Assembly: GCF_023509015.1 (NCBI RefSeq)
Contig: NZ_CP094975.1
Span: forward strand, 255,501-319,500
DNA length: 64,000 nt
DNA from: Pseudomonas abieticivorans
Lineage (GTDB): Bacteria > Pseudomonadota > Gammaproteobacteria > Pseudomonadales > Pseudomonadaceae
Direction of reading: 5' to 3'
The notes below the pieces were generated by a model. The model saw only the letters and a program-made list of their open reading frames with translations. It ran no database searches and had not been told where the DNA came from. Position numbers and translations under genes: made by a program. The first letter of the stretch is position 1. Each line of letters opens with the position of its first letter. Positions 25,017 through 34,490 of the stretch are shown piece by piece.

Positions 25017-26267
25017 TCAGAGCAGCGAGAACGGGTAACTGACGATCAAGCGGTTTTCGTCGAACTCGTTAGTGCTGTAGTCACGGCGGATGCTGGAGTT
25101 GCGCCAGCGGATATTCAAATCCTTGAAGGTGCCGCTTTGCAGGGTATAGGCCAGCTCCGATTCGCGGCCCCACTCCTTGCCATCGGTAATGGCGCCGGTG
25201 TGCACATTGCTGCCGCTGATATAGCGGTTCATCAGGGTCAAACCGGGCACGCCCAGGGCCACGAAATTGTAGTCGTAACGCAATTGCCAGGAGTGTTCCT
25301 GGGCACTGTCGAAACTGGAGTTGTAGCTGTCGTTGGCCAAGGTACCGCCGCTGGTGCCATTGACCCGCATCCAGGCGTTGTCGCCGGTGAGCTTTTGCAG
25401 GCCCACAAACAGCGTACCACCGCCATAGCGCGCCGAAAGCAAGGCCGACATCGTGCGGTTGCTCAAATCGCCGGCCAGCGCGCTGCCATCCTCGCGCCCC
25501 CAGAAGTAGCCCAGGTTGGCACCCAGGGTCCAATCGCCCAGAGGCTGGCTGTGCAGCACTTGCAGGTATTGCTGCTGGTAGATGTCCTTGAGCTCGGCGT
25601 TCCACACGCCCACCAGGGTGCGCTTGTTGTTGAAGGTGTACTCGCCCCCCTCGAAGTTGAAGCGATCAGAGGCAATGGCCGCGGTGCTGCCCTGCATGAA
25701 CATGTCCTGCATGCTGGCGTCGTTGCGCGGGCTGTTCTGGCGGAACTGGCCGCCGTACAGGGTCAGGCCGTCGATTTCCCTGGACGTGACCTGCCCGCCC
25801 TGGAAGGTTTGCGGCAGCGAGCGGCCGTCATCCGAACGCAGGATCGGCAGCACCGGCATCCACTCGCCCACCTTGAGTTCGGTCTTGCTGAACTTCATCT
25901 TGCCGGCTACGCCCAGACGGCCGAAATCGTCGGCAGGGCTGCCGTCGTCGTGAATCGGCAACAATTGCGAGCCGCCGGTGCCCTTGCCGCCGTTGAGCTT
26001 GACCGAGTACAGGCCCAATACGTCCACGCCAAAGCCGACGGTGCCCTGGGTGAAGCCAGACTTGGCATCGAGGATGAAACTCTGGGTCCACTCCTCGGCC
26101 ATGCCCTGGCTGTAGGACGGGTTGGTGAAGTTGCGGTTCAAGTAGAAATTGCGCAGGTTCAGGGTCGCCGTCGCGTCATCCAGAAACCCGGCGGCCGAGG
26201 CGCCCATCGGCAAGGCCGCGGTCAAGGAAAGCAAGCCGACCAGACGTGGGCTGAAGGTGTTTTTCAT
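25017..26267 (-). CDS. OprD family outer-membrane porin
   Basis: A 416-residue porin with a Sec signal peptide ending at GASAAGF and the opening FLDDATATLNLRNFYLNRNF, which is diagnostic for OprD/OpdK proteins. It ends in ...NRLIVSYPFSLL, slightly unlike the usual terminal phenylalanine. OprD channels pass basic amino acids or aromatic and other carboxylates. It follows an AAHS-type aromatic acid permease on the same strand after 75 bases, so an aromatic or similar carboxylate is the likely substrate. The pairing resembles benK-benF and galT-galP arrangements, but no catabolic genes lie next to it. Confidence 0.92.
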   Translation of the reverse strand: MKNTFSPRLVGLLSLTAALPMGASAAGFLDDATATLNLRNFYLNRNFTNPSYSQGMAEEWTQSFILDAKSGFTQGTVGFGVDVLGLYSVKLNGGKGTGGSQLLPIHDDGSPADDFGRLGVAGKMKFSKTELKVGEWMPVLPILRSDDGRSLPQTFQGGQVTSREIDGLTLYGGQFRQNSPRNDASMQDMFMQGSTAAIASDRFNFEGGEYTFNNKRTLVGVWNAELKDIYQQQYLQVLHSQPLGDWTLGANLGYFWGREDGSALAGDLSNRTMSALLSARYGGGTLFVGLQKLTGDNAWMRVNGTSGGTLANDSYNSSFDSAQEHSWQLRYDYNFVALGVPGLTLMNRYISGSNVHTGAITDGKEWGRESELAYTLQSGTFKDLNIRWRNSSIRRDYSTNEFDENRLIVSYPFSLL

Positions 26268-26342
26268 TGTTATTGTTTTCCGTTTTTTGGGCGAAGCGTT
26301 GCCGTGCGCCCCATCAAGGGCGCAGGCGTGGAGGGCAGCCGG

Positions 26343-27680
26343 TCAGTGCGCCAGAATGGCGGGAGCCGCGCGGCGCCTGGCGTGGCCGTTGGCAAGTATC
26401 GCTACGGCTGCGATGAGTGCCGGCGCGCCGAGCATGATGAACAAGGTGCTCACGCTCAGGCCCAGGCTCAGGACCACGCCGCCGACCAGCGAGCCGAAGA
26501 TGGCGCCGAAACGGCCGATGCCCAACATCCAGCTGACGCCGGTGGCGCGAAAGTCGGTGGGGTAGTAGCCGGGCGCGAAGGCGTTGAGGCCGGTTTGTGC
26601 ACCGCTCATGCAGAAGCCGGCCGCCACCACGCCAACGGCCAGCAGGCTCGACTCCAGGCTGAAGGCGCCCAGCAGCATGATCAAGGCGCCGCCCAAGGCG
26701 TAGGCCGTGGCGATGACCCGGTTAGGGTTGCGCCGGTCCATCGCCCAGCCCACCACGATGGCGCCGACGGTGCCGCCGATCTGGAACAGCCCGGTGATGG
26801 TCGCCGCCCGTTCGATGGACAAACCGCCCTCGCGCAACAGGGTCGGCATCCAGCCCATGGTCAGGTAAATCACCAGCAAGCCCATGAAGTAAGTGGCCCA
26901 CAGTGACAGGGTGCCCAGGCGGTAAGGTTCGGAGAACAACCTGCGCACCGGCGCCTTATGCTGCACTTGCGGCTCGCTGACGGTGAAGGTGGTGGCGGCC
27001 GTGAACTGCCCGCCCAGCCTGTTCAATACCTTGGCGATCTGTGCGCTGGAGGCATTGCGCACGGCCATGAAGCGCGCCGACTCCGGCAGCAATAGCCACA
27101 GGAACGGCAGCAGCAGTAACGGCAGCACCCCACCGGCCAACAGCACCGATTGCCAACCGAAATGCGGGATCAACCAGGCCGCCAGCAAACCACCGGCACC
27201 GGAGCCCAGGTTGAAGCCGGTGAACATGATGGTGATAAATAACGAGCGGTTACGCTCTGGCAGGTATTCAGACAGCAACGTGGTGGTATTGGGCATGGCC
27301 GCGCCCAGGGCAATGCCGGTCAAAAAACGCAGGCCAGCCAGCTCGTAGGGGTTGCGGGCGAAAGCACAGGCCAGGCTCAGTACGCTGAAGCCGGTGACGG
27401 CCAGCAGCAATATTTTCTTGCGCCCCAGGCGGTCGGCGTAAGGGCCTGCGGTCAGGGCGCCCACGGCGAGGCCAATCATGCCAGCGCTCATCACCGGGCC
27501 GAATGCGGCTTTGGACAAGCCCCAGTCCTGAAGCAACGAAGGGGCGATAAAGCCCATGATCGCCACGTCCAATCCATCAAACAACACGATACTGAAACAC
27601 AAGGCCATGATCAGCCATTGGTACCGGGTGATCGGGCGATCATCGATCCACTGTTTGATATCGACAGTGTCATTGTGCAT
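26343..27680 (-). CDS. MFS transporter, aromatic acid:H+ symporter (AAHS) family
   Basis: A protein of about 445 residues with twelve transmembrane segments. The first helix carries CFSIVLFDGLDVAIMGFIAPSLL, matching the DGxD motif essential in PcaK and BenK. The loop 2-3 motif GPYADRLGRKKIL and the loop 8-9 motif GWAMDRRNPNR are also present. ATG at 27680 follows AAGGTG and is preferred to the upstream GTG. It should import an aromatic carboxylate with protons across the inner membrane. The downstream OprD porin would supply outer-membrane passage. The exact ligand is not readable. Confidence 0.9.
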   Translation of the reverse strand: MHNDTVDIKQWIDDRPITRYQWLIMALCFSIVLFDGLDVAIMGFIAPSLLQDWGLSKAAFGPVMSAGMIGLAVGALTAGPYADRLGRKKILLLAVTGFSVLSLACAFARNPYELAGLRFLTGIALGAAMPNTTTLLSEYLPERNRSLFITIMFTGFNLGSGAGGLLAAWLIPHFGWQSVLLAGGVLPLLLLPFLWLLLPESARFMAVRNASSAQIAKVLNRLGGQFTAATTFTVSEPQVQHKAPVRRLFSEPYRLGTLSLWATYFMGLLVIYLTMGWMPTLLREGGLSIERAATITGLFQIGGTVGAIVVGWAMDRRNPNRVIATAYALGGALIMLLGAFSLESSLLAVGVVAAGFCMSGAQTGLNAFAPGYYPTDFRATGVSWMLGIGRFGAIFGSLVGGVVLSLGLSVSTLFIMLGAPALIAAVAILANGHARRRAAPAILAH

Positions 27681-27870
27681 AAGGGGCACCTTGTTATTAT
27701 TGTAATGGGCCCGGCCGCCAACAGCGGCAGGGGATGCGGCGACTGTATATCCGTGAGCCCGCCGGGCGCCTGCGGCTAATCTTTAAGCAGGTATCGGTTT
27801 TTTTTATGAGGGTGCTATGTAAAAGCGTTTTTATGTAGAGGTATCAAAACAGACACAATAATGCTTGCAG

Positions 27871-28320
27871 TTATTGCCCTTCGGCGTAGATGACGGTGGG
27901 CGTGCTACTGGCAGTGGCGGCGCGACGCGTGAAGTAAGTATCACCCTCGTCGGTGTGTATTTCGTAGGCCGCCACCGTGCCTGGAGCGGTGTTCAGCGGC
28001 ACATGCTTTATAATTTTCAATACGCGTTGGAACTTGACCGTCTGCGTACCGTTCTGGGCAGGACCGGTCAGCACATTGACGGTTTGAAACCAGCCTCGGT
28101 CCTTTTTATTGGCGACCAATGTCTGGCTCATGGCTTCAAATCGGTCGAGCCGGGTAAAACCCCAAAGTGTTTGTTCCTGAACCGCTTTACCCGGCAGGCT
28201 AGAGCCGGTGAAGACAAATAAGTTGATGGCCGGATTATCTTCACAAAAGAAGTCATACGGGACCAGGCCGTCAATCATCTTCTTGCCGGATACAAAGCCC
28301 TTTTTATGCACGAGAAACAT
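27871..28320 (-). CDS. Hypothetical protein, lower GC than its neighbours
   Basis: A 149-residue frame beginning MFLVHKKGFVSGKKMIDGLVPYDFFC, with GGAGG five bases upstream of the ATG. I do not recognise the family. It has no signal peptide or membrane segment and shows alternating polar and hydrophobic strands towards the C-terminus (KIIKHVPLNTAPGTVAAYEIHTDEGDTYF). Its sequence is visibly richer in A and T than surrounding genes. That, together with its isolation between an MFS gene and a two-component system, suggests recent acquisition. It is read on the same strand as both neighbours but with wide gaps. Confidence 0.6.
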   Translation of the reverse strand: MFLVHKKGFVSGKKMIDGLVPYDFFCEDNPAINLFVFTGSSLPGKAVQEQTLWGFTRLDRFEAMSQTLVANKKDRGWFQTVNVLTGPAQNGTQTVKFQRVLKIIKHVPLNTAPGTVAAYEIHTDEGDTYFTRRAATASSTPTVIYAEGQ

Positions 28321-28413
28321 CGCCACCTCCACGAAAACTTTAGCCGCAAAGTTTAACGAGGGGTGGCGTACAGGGCCGTCAAGCCAATGTAATTTCGTGT
28401 AAAGAAGTACTGA

Positions 28414-29670
28414 TCATGGCCGCAAAGGCAGGTGGATTTTCACCATCAGGCCACCGGTGGGCGGGTTAAGCGCAACAATGCTGCCGCCGTGCATTTCCAC
28501 CGCACGCTGGGCAATCGCCAGGCCCAGGCCGAAGCCTGCGCCTGGCTCGTCCAGGCCGCGCTCAAAAGGCTGGAAAATACGCGTGAGCCTGCCGCCTTCA
28601 ACCCCTGGACCCTGGTCGGCGATACGCACCGTCAAGCCCAGGGTATCGACCTGCGTGGTGATGCACACCGCGGTGTGCGGCGCGGTATGGCGCACGGCAT
28701 TGCGGATGACATTCTCAAAGCACCGGTACAGCAACTCGCCACTGACCCGGCTGATAAAAGCGCCTTGGGCGTGCAACTGCACGTGGCAGTGTTTGATGTC
28801 GGCTTCGAACTGGGCGTCCTCGGCGATCACCGCCAGCAGTTCGATCATATCCAGCGGTTCGCTTTCAAGGCTATCGGGACGCCCCTGCAGACGTGCCAGG
28901 GTCAGCAGCTCTTCGATCAATGTGTCGATGCGCTCGGACTCGCGCTCGATGCGCCCGAGCATTTCTTCCCGCGCAGGCTCCTGGCGCAGCAGGCCGATGG
29001 CCGCCTGCATGCGCGTCAACGGCGAGCGCAGTTCATGGGAGATGTCGTGCAGCAGGTTCTGCTGGGCATCCACCAGCAAGCGCAGCTGATTGGCCATGCG
29101 GTCGCAGTCTTCGGCCAGGTCGACGATTTCATCCCGTCGCGTGCCCATCATCGGCTTGACCCGAGTGTCGAAACGGCCCTGAGCCACATCGCTCATGGCC
29201 CGGCGCAGGTACACCAACGGCCAGGCCAGGTAGAAGGCCATGTAACCACTGAACAGCGCGCTCATCACCGTGCCGATGATCAACGGCACGGCGCGCCCGG
29301 GTCGTCGGTCACGGTCAATGCCGGGGTCCAGGGTAGACCGGATAGAAAGCCTGTCGCCCTCTTTGCTCAACACTGTTTTCTCAAAAGCCGGCACAGGTAT
29401 CGGCACCCCGGCCACTACGTTGCCAGCACTGTCATACACGCCAATGGCCTGGCCGGTGGGCGGCTGCGCCACTGCCAGCAATTGCTGGCCCGCCTGCAAT
29501 CCGTACTGGGCCAATAACTGCTCCTCACTGTGCAACGTGGCCTCCAGGTGCGGATCAGCGGGCACGAAGCTGCCGAGCACCAACAACCCCAACCCCACCA
29601 GGAAGGTCAGCGTGGTGGCCAGCCAAAAGGCCAGGAATAGCTTGAGGAACAGCCGGCTGGGCTTGATCAT
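28414..29670 (-). CDS. Sensor histidine kinase (CpxA-like)
   Basis: A 418-residue membrane kinase. One transmembrane helix lies at about residues 10-34 and a second at about 128-150, enclosing a periplasmic sensor loop. A HAMP segment (LVYLRRAMSDVAQGRFDTRV) follows. The phosphoacceptor block is LLHDISHELRSPLTRMQ, and the ATPase domain has N (ENVIRNAVRHTAP), G1 (IADQGPGV) and G2 (GAGFGLGLAIA) boxes. It overlaps the response regulator stop by four bases. A bamA paralogue is divergent from the pair, so envelope stress is a reasonable signal. Confidence 0.92.
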   Translation of the reverse strand: MIKPSRLFLKLFLAFWLATTLTFLVGLGLLVLGSFVPADPHLEATLHSEEQLLAQYGLQAGQQLLAVAQPPTGQAIGVYDSAGNVVAGVPIPVPAFEKTVLSKEGDRLSIRSTLDPGIDRDRRPGRAVPLIIGTVMSALFSGYMAFYLAWPLVYLRRAMSDVAQGRFDTRVKPMMGTRRDEIVDLAEDCDRMANQLRLLVDAQQNLLHDISHELRSPLTRMQAAIGLLRQEPAREEMLGRIERESERIDTLIEELLTLARLQGRPDSLESEPLDMIELLAVIAEDAQFEADIKHCHVQLHAQGAFISRVSGELLYRCFENVIRNAVRHTAPHTAVCITTQVDTLGLTVRIADQGPGVEGGRLTRIFQPFERGLDEPGAGFGLGLAIAQRAVEMHGGSIVALNPPTGGLMVKIHLPLRP

Positions 29671-30350
29671 TCGGCGATCAACAGGTAGCCCAGGCCACGC
29701 ACGCTCTGTATCCAGGCCTTGGTGTCGGGGCGCGGGCCAAGCTTTTGGCGGATGCTGCTGATGTGCACGTCGATGCGTCGGTCGTAGCGAGTGAGCGGCC
29801 GGCCCAGGGCGTTCAGCGACAGGTCCTGCTTGCTCACCACCTGGCCGGCCTGGCGGGCCAAGGCTTCGAGCAGGCTGAACTCGGTGCTGGTCAGTTCAAG
29901 CTGCTGCCCGCCCCATTGGGCCTGGCGCTTACCCGGCCACAGGGCCAGCGTGCCGGTCCTGACCACCTCGCTTGCAGGCGGCTCCAACGGTTGCACCCGT
30001 CGCAAGATGGCGCGCAGGCGCGCCACCAACTCGCCCGGCGAGCTGGGCTTGGGCACATAGTCGTCGGCGCCCAGTTCAAGGCCGGTGATCTTGTCGATGT
30101 TGTCGCCGCGCGCGGTCAGCAGCACCACCGGCACCTGGCTGCTGACGCGGATACGCCGCAGCACTTCAATACCGGACAGGCGCGGCAACATCACGTCCAG
30201 CACCACGATCGCGTAGCGCCCGGACAACGCCTGCACCTCGCCCTCTTCGCCGGTGTGCACCGCGGTTGCGGCAAAGCCTTCGCGCTCCAGGTACTGGGCG
30301 AGCAAGGTGGTCAACTCCTGGTCATCGTCGACTAGCAATACGGGAATCAT
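29667..30350 (-). CDS. OmpR/CpxR-family response regulator
   Basis: A 227-residue regulator. The receiver domain has the acidic DDD near the start, the phosphorylated Asp in IVVLDVMLPRLSG, the conserved Thr in LLTARG and Lys in YVPKPSSPGEL, where serine replaces the usual phenylalanine. The winged-helix domain ends in TRYDRRIDVHISSIRQKLGP...IQSVRGLGYLL. The ATG at 30350 begins MIPVLLVDDDQ; longer starts are unlikely. It is co-transcribed with the CpxA-like kinase. A CpxR-like box in its upstream region suggests autoregulation and control of the divergent bamA paralogue. Confidence 0.92.
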   Translation of the reverse strand: MIPVLLVDDDQELTTLLAQYLEREGFAATAVHTGEEGEVQALSGRYAIVVLDVMLPRLSGIEVLRRIRVSSQVPVVLLTARGDNIDKITGLELGADDYVPKPSSPGELVARLRAILRRVQPLEPPASEVVRTGTLALWPGKRQAQWGGQQLELTSTEFSLLEALARQAGQVVSKQDLSLNALGRPLTRYDRRIDVHISSIRQKLGPRPDTKAWIQSVRGLGYLLIAE

Positions 30351-30412
30351 GGTGGGCTCTGGGCGGTGAGTCGTCACAGTGTAAAGCCAAGCGCCATCAC
30401 CGCTGGCAAACC

Positions 30413-30427
30413 TTTACCTAACTTGAC
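30413..30427 (-). promoter_or_regulatory. CpxR-like box between the two-component system and bamA paralogue
   Basis: On the minus strand the bases read GTCAA-GTTAG-GTAAA, one mismatch from the CpxR consensus GTAAA-N5-GTAAA. It sits in the 215-base divergent intergenic region, 63 bases from the regulator gene and about 140 from the bamA-like gene. A second isolated GTAAA lies near 30381. Confidence 0.45.
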
Positions 30428-30565
30428 ATTGGGTTAACCGCACCAAACGCCCCGCGCTTTTATGCTGGCGCTCCACTCGCCGGGCCGTTGGGTGCGCCCG
30501 GTTTTCCGGCGAGTTCCCTTGGCGCGCCCGCGCTGCTTGTCGATGTGTCCTGGAAAACGATCTTG

Positions 30566-32932
30566 ATGAATTTTACGCGCCTGCTCTGCTCGGTTGCGCT
30601 GCTGCTCAATGCCACACTTGCGCACGCCCAAGGCTTCAAAATCTCCGATATCCGCGTCAACGGCCTGCAGCGGGTCTCTGCCGGCAGCGTGTTCGCCGCC
30701 CTGCCCCTGAACGTCGGCGACGAGGCCGATGACCAGCGGCTGGTGGAGTCCACCCGCGCACTGTTCAAGACCGGCTATTTCCAGGACATCCAGTTGGGCC
30801 GCGACGGCAACGTGCTGATCATCACCGTGGTGGAGCGCCCCTCGGTGGCCGACATCGTGATCGAGGGCAACAAGGCCATCAGCACCGAGGACTTGATCAA
30901 GGGGCTCAAGCAATCGGGCCTGGCCGAGGGCGAAATCTTCCAGCGCGCCACCCTGGAAAGCGTGCGCAACGAACTGCAACGCCAATACGTCGCCCAGGGC
31001 CGTTACTCGGCCACGGTCGACAGCGAGGTGGTGCCGCAACCGCGCAACCGCGTGCAACTGAAAATCAAGATCGACGAAGGCACCGTTGCCGCCATCAAGC
31101 ACATCAACATCGTCGGCAACTCGGTGTTCAGCGAAGCCGAACTGGTCGATGAGTTTCAGTTGAAAACCAGCAACTGGCTGTCGTTTTTCAAAAACGATGA
31201 CAAGTACGCGCGCGAAAAACTGTCTGGCGACCTGGAACGGCTGCGCTCCTACTACCTTGACCGTGGCTACATCAACATGGACATCGCCTCGACCCAGGTG
31301 TCGATCTCGCCCGACAAGAAAAGCGTGTTCATCACCGTCAATGTCAACGAAGGGCACAAATACACGGTGCGCGACGTGAAGCTCAGCGGCGATTTGAAGG
31401 TGCCCGAGGACCAGGTCAAGGCGCTGCTGCTGGTGCAAAAGGGCCAAGTGTTTTCGCGCAAGGTAATGACCACCACCAGCGACCTGATCACCCGCCGCCT
31501 GGGCAACGAGGGCTACACCTTCGCCAACGTCAACGGCGTGCCCACGCCCAACGACGGCGACCACACCGTGGACATCACCTTCGTGGTGGACCCGGGCAAG
31601 CGCGCCTACGTCAACCGCATCAACTTTCGTGGCAACACCAAGACCGACGACAAGGTGCTGCGCCGCGAAATGCGCCAGCTCGAAGGCGGTTGGGCCTCCA
31701 CCTACCTGATCGACCAGTCCAAGACGCGCCTGGAGCGCCTGGGCTACTTCAAGGAAGTCAGCGTCCAAACCCCGGCCGTCACCGGCAAGGATGACCAGGT
31801 CGACGTGAACTACACCGTCGAGGAACAGGCCTCAGGCTCCATCACCGCCAGCGTCGGTTTTGCCCAGAGCGCCGGGTTGATCCTGGGGGGCTCCATATCG
31901 CAAAGCAACTTCCTGGGCACCGGCAATTACGCAAGCCTGGGCCTGACCCGCTCCGAATACCAGAGCAAGTACAACCTGGCCTTCACCAACCCCTACTTCA
32001 CCCCAGACGGCGTTAGCCTGGGCTACAACCTGTTTTACAACAAGACCGACTACAGCAAGTACTACGACGACGGCTACTCCTACTACTCGATCAACAGCTA
32101 CGGCGCCGGCACCACCTTCGGCTACCCGATCAATGAAACCTCGCGCCTGAACTTCGGCCTGACGGTGCAGCACGACACCATTTCGCCGGGCACCTACAGC
32201 GCTGACGAGATCTACGACTTCATCGAGCGCGAAGGCAAGGAGTTCACCAACTTCAAGGCCAACCTGGGCTGGTCGGAGTCCACCCTCAACCGCGGCGTGC
32301 TGGCCACCCGCGGGCACTCGCAGAACGTCAACCTGATGGTGACGGTACCCGGCAGCGACCTGAGCTTTTACAAGGTGGACTACACCGGGCAGACCTTCCT
32401 GCCGGTCACCGACAGCACTTCGCTGCGCTTTCACACCAAGCTGGGTTATGGCAACGGCTACGGCAACACCGACGGCCTGCCCTTCTATGAAAACTACACG
32501 GCAGGCGGCGAAGACTCGGTGCGCGGCTTCAAGAGCGGCACCCTGGGCCCACGCAACACCTCGGCCACCGGCAACTACGCCAGTGAAGGCCAGGCTTACT
32601 ATGCCGACGGCGAGTCGGAAGCCATGGGCGGCAACATCCTGATCACCGGCGGCGCGGAGTACCTGTTCCCCATGCCCTTTATCAAAGACACCAAGTCGGT
32701 GCGCACCTCGGTGTTCTGGGACATGGGCAGCGTGTACTCCAGCAAGTGCTACCTGAGCACCACCACCAACTGCGGGACCGTGAGCCTGGACCAAATGGCC
32801 AGCTCCGTGGGCCTGGGCGTGACCTGGTACAGCGCCCTGGGGCCGTTGACCTTCAGCCTCGCGGCGCCGATCCGCAAACCGGAAGATGCCGAGACGCAAA
32901 TCTTCCAGTTCTCGATGGGGCAGACATTCTAA
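30566..32932 (+). CDS. bamA: Outer membrane assembly factor BamA, second copy (Omp85 family)
   Basis: A 788-residue protein with a signal peptide (LLCSVALLLNATLAHAQG). It has five tandem POTRA domains (residues about 22-420; for example ISDIRVNGLQRVSAGSVF, ADIVIEGNKAIS, IKHINIVGNSVFS, YTVRDVKLSGDL, YVNRINFRGNTKT) and a C-terminal barrel with the VRGF loop (GGEDSVRGFKSGTLGPR), ending in FSMGQTF. The length is typical of BamA. Pseudomonads keep the essential bamA in the rseP-skp-lpxD cluster. This stand-alone copy beside a CpxAR-like pair is therefore a paralogue that may replace or assist BamA under envelope stress. Confidence 0.9.
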   Translation: MNFTRLLCSVALLLNATLAHAQGFKISDIRVNGLQRVSAGSVFAALPLNVGDEADDQRLVESTRALFKTGYFQDIQLGRDGNVLIITVVERPSVADIVIEGNKAISTEDLIKGLKQSGLAEGEIFQRATLESVRNELQRQYVAQGRYSATVDSEVVPQPRNRVQLKIKIDEGTVAAIKHINIVGNSVFSEAELVDEFQLKTSNWLSFFKNDDKYAREKLSGDLERLRSYYLDRGYINMDIASTQVSISPDKKSVFITVNVNEGHKYTVRDVKLSGDLKVPEDQVKALLLVQKGQVFSRKVMTTTSDLITRRLGNEGYTFANVNGVPTPNDGDHTVDITFVVDPGKRAYVNRINFRGNTKTDDKVLRREMRQLEGGWASTYLIDQSKTRLERLGYFKEVSVQTPAVTGKDDQVDVNYTVEEQASGSITASVGFAQSAGLILGGSISQSNFLGTGNYASLGLTRSEYQSKYNLAFTNPYFTPDGVSLGYNLFYNKTDYSKYYDDGYSYYSINSYGAGTTFGYPINETSRLNFGLTVQHDTISPGTYSADEIYDFIEREGKEFTNFKANLGWSESTLNRGVLATRGHSQNVNLMVTVPGSDLSFYKVDYTGQTFLPVTDSTSLRFHTKLGYGNGYGNTDGLPFYENYTAGGEDSVRGFKSGTLGPRNTSATGNYASEGQAYYADGESEAMGGNILITGGAEYLFPMPFIKDTKSVRTSVFWDMGSVYSSKCYLSTTTNCGTVSLDQMASSVGLGVTWYSALGPLTFSLAAPIRKPEDAETQIFQFSMGQTF

Positions 32933-32958
32933 GGGCTGGTACACGCCGGGATGGTGTT

Positions 32959-32993
32959 GAGGCTTGCGCGGTTGCGCGTACTAGCCTCTTTTT
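32959..32993 (+). terminator. Rho-independent terminator after the bamA paralogue
   Basis: GAGGCT (32959-32964) pairs with AGCCTC (32983-32988), with an inner GCGCG/GCGC pairing, followed by TTTTT. It lies about 27 bases after the stop. Confidence 0.7.
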
Positions 32994-33098
32994 CGCCACT
33001 GATATTCAGAAACGTCCTATGTGCACCCGACAGCATTCTGACGATGCTCTGACGGGGCCTTTTGCCTCGTTCGTGCACACCTATCGGCAGGGAACGCT

Positions 33099-34490
33099 AT
33101 GACTATCGCAACAGAAGAGAACGCACAGGGCGCCGGCTTTACCGTGCGCCTGGGGCTGTTTTTTGATGGCACCGGCAACAACCAGAGCAACAGCGAGTTG
33201 GGTAAGGAGCGCCGCGCCAGCCAGTCGCACCTGGATGGGACCGATGACAGCTATGGCAATGACACCAGCAACGTCGCGCACTTGCACGCGCTCTACCCGG
33301 ACGACGCAAGGGTGGTGCTGGACGCAAACGCCGAGCACGCTCACCTCAAGGTGTATCTGGAAGGCATCGGCACGCGCACAGGCCAAGGTGATGCTCTCTA
33401 CAGCCAAGCCACCGGCCGCTGGGGGACCGGTGTGCTGGCACGGGTCGAGCAAATGCCAGCGCGGGTGCTGGCCCAGCTATGCGTTTTGCACGATCACAAC
33501 CCGGGCCTTGTGATCAGCCGGATCGAGATCGACCTGTTCGGTTTCAGCCGAGGCGCGGCAGCGGCCCGGCATTGCGCCAATGATCTGCTCCAGGGGCCCG
33601 ACAGTTCATTGGCCCGAGCGATACCCCCCGGTACATCGGGGTTTGCCCAAGGATTCGCCTGGCGCCACCCCACGGACCTGGCCCTCAATTTCATCGGTTT
33701 GTTCGACACCGTGGCCGGCATCGTCGCCCCATTACAAGGCGATTTCAGCGCCAACAATGCCCTCAACCCCGGGCTCAACCTGCGCCTTGCGCCGGGCATC
33801 GCCCGCCAAGTCGTGCACCTGGTGGCCGAACACGAGTACCGTCACAACTTCGCCCTCACCCGCACCGATGAAGACCTGATGATGCCTGGCAGCCACTCCG
33901 ACATTGGCGGTGGCTACCTGCCCTTGGCCACGGAACGGGTGCTGCTGAGCAAACCCGACAATAGCCTGAGCCCCCTGCAGGTCCCTAACGAGCACAGCGA
34001 AGCCCATCGCCGCACACGCGAATGCCTGGATCGCGAGCTGGACCGCTGGCAGCCCTACTTCCCCGGTAACGGTTTGAGCGTTTTCGCCTGGGATGTGCAA
34101 ACACACGCACGCACCCGCGATACCCAGCCGGAAAAACGCGTGTATGCCGCCGTCGCAGGGCAGCGCCAGGTCCGCGGCGAGCTTTCGCGGGTGTACCTGC
34201 AGATCATGCATCAGCTGGCAGCGCGAGCGGGGGTTGCATTTGCCCCCGATGACGACCGCATGGCACTCCCGGTGGAATTACACCCCATTGCAGCCAAGTT
34301 GCGCGCCTATGCCTTGGGCGAACCGTTCGAGCGTCTCAATGCCCAGGAACATTCGCTGCTGCAGCGCCACTACATCCATTTCTCGGCCAATTGGAATGCG
34401 CTCAATGGGTGGAAAACCAGCGATCTGGACACGCTGTTCATCAACCGCCCAGGCGAGGACAACCAGCGCACCCTGCACCCCAATGAGTAA
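33099..34490 (+). CDS. DUF2235 / Tle1-type phospholipase, candidate type VI secretion effector
   Basis: A 463-residue alpha/beta hydrolase of the T6SS phospholipase effector Tle1-like family. The start RLGLFFDGTGNNQSN is the family signature. The nucleophile elbow is FGFSRGAAAAR (about residues 147-157), with LFDTVAGI and MMPGSHSDIGGGY supplying the likely Asp and His. AGGGAA precedes the ATG. Known members hydrolyse phospholipids of rival cells and lie next to vgrG, an adaptor and an immunity lipoprotein. None of these lies beside this gene, so it is an orphan that needs a remote VgrG or is not an effector. Confidence 0.85.
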   Translation: MTIATEENAQGAGFTVRLGLFFDGTGNNQSNSELGKERRASQSHLDGTDDSYGNDTSNVAHLHALYPDDARVVLDANAEHAHLKVYLEGIGTRTGQGDALYSQATGRWGTGVLARVEQMPARVLAQLCVLHDHNPGLVISRIEIDLFGFSRGAAAARHCANDLLQGPDSSLARAIPPGTSGFAQGFAWRHPTDLALNFIGLFDTVAGIVAPLQGDFSANNALNPGLNLRLAPGIARQVVHLVAEHEYRHNFALTRTDEDLMMPGSHSDIGGGYLPLATERVLLSKPDNSLSPLQVPNEHSEAHRRTRECLDRELDRWQPYFPGNGLSVFAWDVQTHARTRDTQPEKRVYAAVAGQRQVRGELSRVYLQIMHQLAARAGVAFAPDDDRMALPVELHPIAAKLRAYALGEPFERLNAQEHSLLQRHYIHFSANWNALNGWKTSDLDTLFINRPGEDNQRTLHPNE

